Source: Leuctra nigra
Lineage: Eukaryota > Arthropoda > Insecta > Plecoptera > Leuctridae
Length of the DNA: 64,000 nucleotides
NCBI GenBank assembly: GCA_934045905.1
Contig: OW203769.1
Span: 17,887,705 to 17,951,704, forward strand
Direction: 5' to 3'
This document shows, piece after piece, positions 12,570-21,435 of this stretch. How positions within the stretch are numbered: the stretch's first letter is position 1; each line of letters opens with the position of its first letter. Position numbers and translations under genes: made by a program. Below the pieces are notes generated by a model, which saw only the letters and a program-made list of their open reading frames with translations, had not been told where the DNA came from and searched no databases.

Positions 12570-12963
12570 CTTAAGATTCAAAATATTGTTAAAAAATAAA
12601 TGCTAGTGGAACTTTCAAATGATATTATTCGATGGTATGAATTAGAACGAGACACAATTTCTTACGATCTGAACGCAATCACAACTTGAACTCTACAAGC
12701 TGACAAGACAACCGCTGACTTCACAAGTCACAACACGCACGCTGGTGACATGCTGACTCAGTAAAAACTTGCCAGAGCTACTAGAAACTGTCAACAGATA
12801 ATGTGGTACGCTTGTTTTAAAGTTGAAATGGCGCGAAATTTCATTGTCGAATTGTCGACTCCAAAGGGCCCTTTCTCTGTGGAGTCATATATCATAAGGA
12901 CCTATGTCCTTACAAACAAAACTTATTGACATTTTACCATTTTTAGATGTTGCGCGTATCCAT

Positions 12964-13001
12964 GCTCGCTCATCAACGCGTTACACTGAGCGTTTTCCTA
13001 G
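12964..13001 (+). repeat. Solo Helentron-like 3' end (family 1)
   Basis: GCTCGCTCATCAACGCG...TGAGCGTTTTCCTAG, matching the 3' end of the element at 6798-7442. No 5' end is found nearby. Confidence 0.7.
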
Positions 13002-13225
13002 TAAAATATATAAATTACTCGCCGAGGTTGATAGCGGTTTTTGCTTTTTGCAAAAGTCATTAATTTCGATGCTTGAAATTGCGACAAGTTTTTTTGTTTC
13101 TTTTATTCTTTCGTCGTAATTTAGTCTTGATGGCACAGTCTTCTAAGAAATTGGTTTATTAACCATGTTAGTATTACAATAGATATCGATATTCAAATCC
13201 TATTTCATTTAAAAATTTTCATGAT

Positions 13226-13246
13226 CTAGTGGAGCGGTCGCTCCAC
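13226..13246 (-). repeat. Solo 3' end of foldback family 2
   Basis: On the minus strand this reads GTGGAGCGACCGCTCCAC, a perfect 8-bp-stem hairpin, running into CTAGATC. The same end closes the copies at 36339 and 49746. From 13250 to 14230 I see no gene. Confidence 0.65.
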
Positions 13247-14333
13247 TCAGCCAAGTCGTACACTCGCACACTCTCACACAACATACCGTAAAACCCCTAA
13301 CTATAATGTAAAAAGGCTTAAAAAGATGTCAAGTTGTGTCCATGTACATCTGCAGGATTTGTACCGAAAGGTGTAACCCTGTGTAACTCCTCATCCTCAA
13401 CCCCCCAGCACGACCCCCAGCATGAGGGTTCGGGGCTTATCCCAAAAAATGTGTCTAAATTTAAACTTAGAAGAAATTTTCTGTGTCCTGGATATAATCT
13501 ATTTTAAAGTGTCAAGTTTATTGCTTTGTGTTCAAAGCAACAAAAATTCACTCAAGAAAGTAGTTTCTTCCAATTCGAACTGCAATTACCTACTTTTATG
13601 GATTTGTAAAGGAAAATAAAGCACTATGCTCATTAAAAACGTTCTCAAAGAATCAGATATGAAACGAAGAACTCACATTCCTGGAAAAATTGGACACACC
13701 AAACTTACTGTATTTATTTTTTTCACATTTGGTTTATTTTTTACGGTCTTTGTAGAGATTCAGTGGGAGGGAATGCGCCCGCTCTTGAGCGCAAAAATTA
13801 AGAGCTACTCCAGATCAGCTCTTTGGACTAGAAATGCGGAAAACATCGATATAAAATGTATAAAATGTCTTTTATAAAATGTATAAAATGTCTTTTATAA
13901 AATATAAAAGGTGAAATAATCTGTCCAGTATAGTAAAAGGAAAACGATTATGCCCTAAAGAAGAAAGTCATACACATTGGCCAATGGCCATACCAGTTTA
14001 GAGTACATAATACAATATACATACTTACAATTCAAAAAATAATTGTACCTACTACCTATAATGCATATCTTGCCGAATTCTCAGTCACCTCAGTCAGTTT
14101 TTAGTGTTTAATTCCTTTTAATGAGTGTTTAAAACATTATATCTGATTCAAGCATCAGGTATTCATTGTAAAATAACAACTGAATATGTTCATGGCTGTT
14201 AGTCAGTTTGTGATCCTCCAAATCACCAGCCGTTCCACCACCCTTAGGCCAGGTATTTTTGGGGGGTGGGTATACCCACCCCAAAAAAATCCGGGGCATT
14301 TGCCCCAAATTAACATAGGTCGGCACGCCACTG

Positions 14334-14341
14334 CTTTCTTG
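14334..14341. other. Right target-site duplication of the hAT element (CTTTCTTG)
   Basis: Identical to the 8 bp at 1444-1451. Confidence 0.9.
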
Positions 14342-14989
14342 GGACTAGGAAACAAATAAAATTACTGCACAGAGGTCCCTGACGCCTATCTGCATCGGGA
14401 ATGAAGAAAAAATCATACGTAGGTAACGCACAGTTTCGTGATGGGAAATGAGTAGAGTATTTTTGATGATAATAATATTATTTCCTAAGATGACAATGAA
14501 CAATCTGATCTCATCTAGTATTGCCTAATACAGAGCGTCATAAAGGCGTCGGGACGCTTGTCTGCATGGGGAAACTTTGTACAAAGGTAAACATAATAAT
14601 TCGTGAGGATTCAGCTCAAAATCCCTTTTAAGATTACAGCAGAGGGTGACAGTTGACCGAAACTATTCGTGATCAGCTGACACGTCATAATATCAACTCT
14701 GATTTGAATGTTGGCGGGAAGGATAATAGCAGCATGGGAAGGAAGGATGTGAGTAGTAAGTAATGTGGTTTTAGGATATGGGATATGGTTTATAGGAAAT
14801 TTAATTGCTTTTTTAATTGCTTTTCTCCCCTCTTTGACTCCCCTAAGTAGCAGGTGTTAGTACCAGGTGTTTATGAGTCATGCGATACTTACCCTTATGA
14901 AATAAAGATATTATAATCCAAAATAAAGATCTTCTTATAAAAATCTTATGAGAATAAATGGTTTAAATAAAAATCTTACAAAATAAATT

Positions 14990-15062
14990 GTCCCATGTGG
15001 GACTTGAACCCACGCCACTTGCGTGATCAGCACAACGCTCTTACCATCTGAGCTAATGGGCC
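14990..15062 (-). tRNA. tRNA-Ile-like sequence (anticodon GAT), possibly a SINE head
   Basis: The minus strand folds as a tRNA: acceptor GGCCCAT/ATGGGAC with one mismatch, D-arm GCTC...GAGC, anticodon stem TTGTG/CGCAA with loop CTGATCA, and T-arm GTGGG TTCAAGT CCCAC. A-box and B-box are present and a T-rich stretch follows. Anticodon GAT (Ile) is unusual for animal nuclear tRNA-Ile genes. The 3' flank also shares a tail with repeats at 15370-15610, so a tRNA-derived SINE or pseudogene is as likely as a functional gene. Confidence 0.5.
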
Positions 15063-15369
15063 CGTATAGGTATTGCATCTTAAAAAATGATCTTGAAGTG
15101 GATGTAAAATGACAGTATGGGATAAGCGTCTCGTTCTATGGGAAATTTAGTTGCATTTAATTGCTTTGCTCCCCTCTTTTGCGTCCTCCTCCCCCTCCCT
15201 TAAGTACCAGGTGTTTGTACCAGGTGTTAATAAAATGATTATCCATGTGGGGTTACTAACTATCATCTTAATCTCATCTTAATCTTAAGTTTAAAATACA
15301 TTTTTTTCTTGATATTTGTGTGGGTAGGTTTTCCTACCTCCTTTACCCATTGTATTTTGGAAAAGGATA

Positions 15370-15610
15370 ATAAAGATTATTATTATGAAAATAAATGGTT
15401 TATTAAAAATGAAATAAAAATCTTATTTTTATGAAATAAAATAAATGGTTTTGTCATCATCTAAAAAATAAAAATCTTCTTGAAAATGAAATAAATGGTT
15501 TTGCCATCATCTTAAAAATTAAATAAAAATCTTCTTCTTATGAAAATATAATAAATAGTTTTTCCATCATCTTAAGTTTGAAATAAAATTCTTCTTCTGT
15601 TCTTCTTCTT
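15370..15610. repeat. Degenerate ~65-bp AT-rich tandem repeat
   Basis: About four imperfect units of AAATAAATGGTTTT plus CCATCATCTT plus AAATAAAAATCTTCTT. Related sequence lies at 14905-14985 beside the tRNA-like segment. Confidence 0.65.
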
Positions 15611-15611
15611 G

Positions 15612-15740
15612 ATAGGGGTTGAACACCTCTGATGGTGTATGAAGGATGATTGGTGTATTGGTCAAGGTGCCTGGCTGGCTAGGATATGGCCAAGCGTGCC
15701 GGGTTCCTACCCCAATGGTTCTTATTTTTTTTTTATAAAA
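15612..15740 (+). repeat. tRNA-derived SINE-like repeat
   Basis: It begins with GAACACCTCTGATGGTGTA. It contains an A-box-like TATTGGTCAAGGTGCC and a B-box-like GGGTTCCTACCCC, then a T-rich tail. The 5' part (AACACCTCT..TGGTGTA) recurs at 30193-30212 with a similar body. Confidence 0.5.
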
Positions 15741-16196
15741 ATATGATTTTTGTGAAGGAGTTTGAAGGGAAAAATGATGATACATGAGATGAAATTAAAA
15801 AAATTAGGGAAATGATTAAACAGTAATTCCCCACAACCATTTTTATAAAGATAGAATTAGTAAAGAAACTATTATTTTTTATTTTTTATATACAAATTAC
15901 ACAAACTCTCTAATTATGTCTAATGTGTAACATGGGGAAAACTGTCATACTTCACAATCATTCTACGTTTTGGCTTTGATTTTCAATTGCTTTAAAATCT
16001 CTCGCTATTATGTCGACTCAGTTAAAATATTGCCCATGTGACGATCGTTTAATTGCTGTTGCACCCTCTCTTACTCCCCCCTCCCCATAATGTGCAGGTG
16101 TTTGTACCTACCCAGTGTTTAAGCATTTGAGTTCTTGTTTACTTACCTTTGGAATGATAGATAATAATTAAAATTAACAGGATATGAATAAGGGGG

Positions 16197-16650
16197 CCCT
16201 TATGAAAATGAACTATCATCATTTCATAGTTTTTTCAACATACTATGAATTTACTCTCAATATCAGAGAGTTTTTTGAATTTACTCTCAATATCTCATAG
16301 TTATTTGTGTTAACTCTCAAGTTAGTCAGAGTTATTCTGGTTCACTCTCAATCATTGATAGTATTTGTCATTAACTCTGAACATCTTGTGATAGTTTTTG
16401 AATATTGGCTGGTACACTCTCGCCCTTTGATAGTTTTTCTATTTTACTCTGAACATCATGTGATAGTTTTTGAGTAATGTCTGGTTAACTCTCGACCGTT
16501 GATAGTTTTGGAATAATATCTGGTTAACTCTTGGCCATTGATAGTTTTTGTATTTAACTCCGAATAGTGATAGTGATAGTGTGATAGTTTTTTAATCAAC
16601 TCAGTTTAGCTCTCGGGTATTGATAGTTTTTCTATTTTCCCTGAGCATCA
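16197..16650. repeat. Left subterminal array of element II
   Basis: Roughly ten alternations of CATAGTT/GATAGTTTTT with TTAACTCTC/TTTACTCTC, spaced 20-30 bp apart, often forming local inverted pairs such as ACTCTCAATATCAGAGAGT. Similar words in inverted orientation fill 29340-29660. Confidence 0.75.
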
Positions 16651-19489
16651 TGTGAAAAACCCATGGTTAAAATTCCAGTAAGAGCAAGACAGAAACAGCT
16701 AGAAATGGATGTTTCCTGGTGTTTGCTATAGCACTGAAAGCGAAGCTGGGATAAGCTGGAAGTAACTTATTAACTGTCTATAACATGCAAAGTTTTGGAA
16801 AGACTCTACTTCGTTAAAATCTTTGATTTGTTTACAGTTTCTATTCTATTGAATAACAATCGATTTGTTGGAAAAATATTCGATTATTAGACAGCTTCAA
16901 TTCAAAAAACTTTTGTTTAAAGGGGAAAAACTTTGATTATTGATAGTTTCGATCGAAAACACGTCGGTCTTTGTGCAATTCTTCGTTTTGTATGGATTAA
17001 AGTTCGATTATGGGATTGAATCTATGCTAACATCCTTGATTATTAACCAGTTCCTATTGAATAGCAATCGGTTTTTTGGAAAATATTTGAATAATAGATA
17101 GTTTCTATTGAGAAAACACCGATTATTTGGAAAAAATCTTCACTACACTTTAGACAGTTTGTGTGAAATATCGCAAATTGTGGAGCAAGGGAAAAAGATT
17201 TTGCAGTACCGTCTTTGAATTCTAAAACTACACGAAAAACTAAGTATTATTCCAGAAATCCAGGCCTCAAATCCAAAAATTGTACGAGTGTGCTACATTT
17301 TGATTTCTATGTGAATTCCGCAGCGCCCCCAGTACTCGGTAGATCCACTTGATCTTAGATGTATGTAAATTTGAAAAACTCGCCCCAATCTCTCAATTTG
17401 GCTTAATTACGTCGCAAATGGAAGATTTATATCGATAATGGCGTGGACAACAGCTTTTTCTCTTCGTAACATGCCAAAAATTTAAGTTTTAACGTAATTT
17501 TCGTAGCTATTTAAAAAACGACTTTTCGAGGTGAGAAATATTTATATTTTTGATCCCATCCCTTAACACAAGGCACCTGTCATATTCTCCACATTATTTT
17601 GCATCTTTTGAGTTCCCACTCGAAAATTTTGGATTGTTTTTTAACTCAATTTTCTAATAAAATCGTCGAAAAACCCGGAAAAGTCCATTTTTCCCCCATT
17701 TTCACGACTACATATTGCTTATTATCAATTATTACCCATTAATCAGGCTTAAAAAGGCATGATTTTGCTCACTTTGCCGTCTATGCAATGGGTTTTGAAA
17801 TATCGCGTTTGAAATATCCCGCGACTTTCCCACCTATCAGGAGGGGACAACCTCGCCCTGACAATGCAGAGTCAATCAGGCGAACTAATTCAGTGCTAAC
17901 GGATGTCTTTCGGAATCCCCCCTTCTCCTGCCCATTCATTTTCTGAGAAAATAGATTTGGTTACAGGATATGAACAACAATACTGGTTGAAGTCTAACAC
18001 CCCCCCTCAAGTACAAATGTTCATTTAATTAATATTTGCCAAAACAGAGAAAAATTATTCAAGCTTGCAGCACAGTGATTTTTCTCCAGTTTGGTCAAAT
18101 TTAAAAAAAAAAAAAAAAAATCAAACTGGAATTGTATTTGATTTAAATTTCGTGAAATAATACGACAATTATTAAATCATGACGACAAAAACACATTTTA
18201 AGGTGGATCTTACCGTTCAATGTGAGTTGAAATTAGTATTGATATCAGTTTATATGCACTTAGACTGAAAAATAAAATTAATGAAAAAAATCTAGTTTGA
18301 CAATTTTCCGGGAAATCTTTGGAAAATCGATTTTTAAAATACAGATAGTAATACACATGCAACTTTGTAACTATATTATAGAATTCGCTACGATTTTGTT
18401 GTTAGTATCTGTATACTGTCTACTTTGTTGAGGGTTGGTTTGTAACACCCTTTTATGTTCCCAAAAAATAAAAAATAAATGTTTTTTGTCCCCCTAAATC
18501 ACACATACATGATTGTCATTTTCTGTTGCCTACATATTAAAGAAGGGTATTTAAAATATATTGCAAACTAGTTCATTACACGCGTCAAACCATCTTGAAT
18601 CCAATGCCGAAAGTTTGACATTGATTGGACTTATATTAACGTCACCCTGTGTGTTTATGTGATGCTACTTATTTTGTTGTTTCTCTGGAAAAGTTGTGCG
18701 ATGTCTTGGGCCGGCTAGTCGCGCCACTAGCGGTGTGTATCTCACGTTCTGACACCCGCATGCCTGCGCGGGGGAGGGGGGTAGTCTGTTAGGTCTTGGC
18801 GAGGGTCTTGGTCGGTCTTCGTCGGCCTTTGTCTGGTCAGGTAGCGAGCATAAACTGTTTATGGCTGGGGGGATGTATTGGTTTACATTTCGCGGTAGCT
18901 GAATCTGATGAATGACTGACTTGCTCACGCGGCAAAGTGTGATTGGACTGTGTTGTACAAAACTAATTTTCTAATTAGTAGACAAGGAATGTCAATAATA
19001 ATAATAATAATATAAGGATTAAAGTATAAGGACACATGTTTTGTAAGTCTACAAACTTTTGTGGACATAATTATTTTTATTCTTCTTTTGAAAGAAATCA
19101 AGATTACCGTTTTATACTGTACAAGAGTAAGACATAATGTATGACATAAGACTGAACACGCGGCACGGTTTGATCATTGTTCATTGGGTTTGATTTGATA
19201 TTCACGCGGATTCGATGTTACGTCTCCCACCCACGCCCCCCGCGCCCCCTGCCAGGGAATAAAGTAGGATTGATTTGGTATCATCAGTCAAATTGCAATT
19301 GATTGAGTTTGATTACATAATTCCAAAAATGTTCAACGCAATGACGAGAAAATTGACTTACGGCCTTCTACCTCTGAACTACAGATTTGTACCCATGTAC
19401 CAATAATACAATTTCAATCTGTTACCATGGCGAAGACATTGTTGCCACGGCAGTATAGCTAAGACCATCGCTGAGTTCAAAGGTACACT

Positions 19490-19700
19490 TAGTAAAGAAA
19501 TACCTATCAGCCAAAAGTAAAAACGGCATCTGAACGAAGCGGATTGGCTGCTGGTCATTTTCTTTGACAATCAGTCCTTGTTATTATCAATGAAATCAGA
19601 GCTAACCTATACAGGCCTATACTACTAGAGTTAGATTCTTACCTCTATGGTTGACGAGTTAGCACATACTTCATTGGATGATCCATCAATTGAAAATCAA
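19490..19700 (+). repeat. Dispersed repeat, copy of 42150-42365
   Basis: AAAGTAAAAACGGCATCTGA and GGATTGGCTGCTGGTCA recur, slightly diverged, on the opposite strand at 42290-42365. Both continue through TTGACAATCA(G/A)TCCTTGTTAT. Confidence 0.65.
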
Positions 19701-19884
19701 ATGAAAATTTCCTGTTATAACTTTCGATTGCTTTGAAACTCATAGTCAAAAACTACTTGTCAGGGGCATTTGAGAGAACTGGGCATTTGAATGTAAAATT
19801 ATGCACGTTCTTATACACCATCGAAATATTATCAACTTGCACTAGGCGGGAACAACGGAGCGTAAAGTCGGATGTTTTTTTTGT

Positions 19885-20045
19885 CTGGGGTTTAACGTCG
19901 CACTGTTCTGAAGCGAGGCTAATGGCGACGGATTAATGATTATGATGATGATTGGGAGATGTTGGTGAAGATTAGGTAAGGATGGAAGGTGGGAAGGAGG
20001 CGGTCGTGGCCTATTAGTAGGGTACCTTCCCAGCATTTGCCTGTC
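19885..20045 (+). repeat. SINE-type repeat fragment (GTTTAACGTCGCACT type)
   Basis: It contains GTTTAACGTCGCACTG, then GGCGACGG and a GGAGGCGGTCGTGGCC block, ending CCCAGCATTTGCCTG. From memory this resembles a widespread insect SINE-like repeat; I cannot confirm the family without a search. Confidence 0.4.
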
Positions 20046-21435
20046 GACTGAGAGAATACCACGAAAAAAAAACAGTCAGGAAGTCGGATGCATTGGGCAA
20101 TAGATTACTGGGCATTTTACCTATTAGCTGATTTGTTTGTGATATTTTGTTATTTATTACGTTATATTTATGATTCATGTGACAATTTTTCTACTTTCAA
20201 TTTATGTTGAAGACAAATTACTTTTGAAAAATAAGAAACTTGGAGGTAGGCATCTAAAAGAGTGATCACTGTTTCGCGAGTTCACTTTTCGGGCTAGGGA
20301 TTCGTTTTACCAAATCAGTATTTTGTCTGACATTTCTTATTATTTGGAATCGTGGAAAACAGTATAAAACATTTCGGCATTGGGACAGTTATATTGCAAT
20401 GATATTATCACTATTATAGGCTTATAATGCGTAGTATATTTTATGTGTAATTATATTGTTATTTGTAATTGTGAACGAGCTGTAGTCGTTTGTAATGTAC
20501 AACGATTATTGATAAGCCAGTCGTAACAATGTTTGTACCGTTAAGTAATTTTCATTGCCCTATAAAGGGGCGATTGCAAATAAAAACATCGAATTATTGA
20601 GTCAGCGCATAGCTGAAATATTAATATTTTGCCGTGTTGATAATACATTTTCGAATAAAAGCGTATTTCTTTTATTGGAAACATTGTGTTAATTTCTTCT
20701 TTCATGTGGCCAGATTACTTAGGTACTTTTTTCCTCGATAAAACTCGGTAGAATCAATTAGTTTGGGTAACTGAACTAATTGTGTCAATAATTGATACAA
20801 AGGTTTCTATGTAAATTTGATATTTGATATTTTTTTTTTTTTTTTTTTTGATATTTTTTTTTTTTTATTAGGCATCTTACAGTTGTTTATGCACGGTGGT
20901 AAGGAATCCTACTACATGCTAATGTGCACTACATAATGGCACTTTGTTAATTATATTACAGTCGACATAATAATAATTCTTGGTAATGATAATTTCTTAA
21001 TGACTAACAATTCCATATCCAAGAATAGAATATGACAGTAATAATAAAAGTATTAATAATTCAGTAAAACATTTGACAGAGCAACAATAAACCTATGTGG
21101 ATATGCCACTCTATACAACAGTCTAGAATTCAGTTCATGAATACTTTCCATAATCAAGAGTCAAAGAACAGGAACATACATCTTAATAAGTTATAATAAT
21201 AATATAATAGTTATAATAATAATACCTTAATACCTACAAGTCATTTCAGCAAGTCAATAGTCAGGTCAATAAAAATTATAATAATATAAATTAATATCGC
21301 ATTAATAAATCAATTCAGCAATCATCAGCAATATCATCAAGTAACATTTCTTATGTACGCAATAAATTTAAATTTAACTATTTACAATAATTTTACCATC
21401 ATTCATACACAGATTAATACACAGATTTTCTACAT

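Larger units (their letters stand above)
1452..14333 (-). mobile_element. Complete autonomous hAT transposon (ZMYM1-like transposase)
   Basis: The left end CAGTGGCGTGCCGA at 1452 is matched in inverted orientation at the right end (14333). Both ends are followed inward by a GGGGCA... tract and a GGGTGG/CCACCC block. Perfect 8-bp target duplications CTTTCTTG flank them (1444-1451 and 14334-14341), as is usual for hAT elements. The 12.9-kb interior contains the spliced transposase on the minus strand, so the right end is the promoter side. Size is inflated by later insertions: a Helentron-like element (6798-7442), a TIR element (7949-12569) and solo Helentron-like 3' ends near 13000 and 13230. 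The perfect duplication indicates a fairly recent insertion. Confidence 0.88.
16650..20820. other. Non-coding interior of element II
   Basis: AT-rich, no credible exon. 16830-17160 carries degenerate ~60-bp repeats (ATTGATAGTTTC, CACCGATTATTTGGAAAA). 18098-18120 is poly-A. 19490-19700 belongs to a dispersed repeat also present at 42150-42365 in the opposite orientation. Confidence 0.6.
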
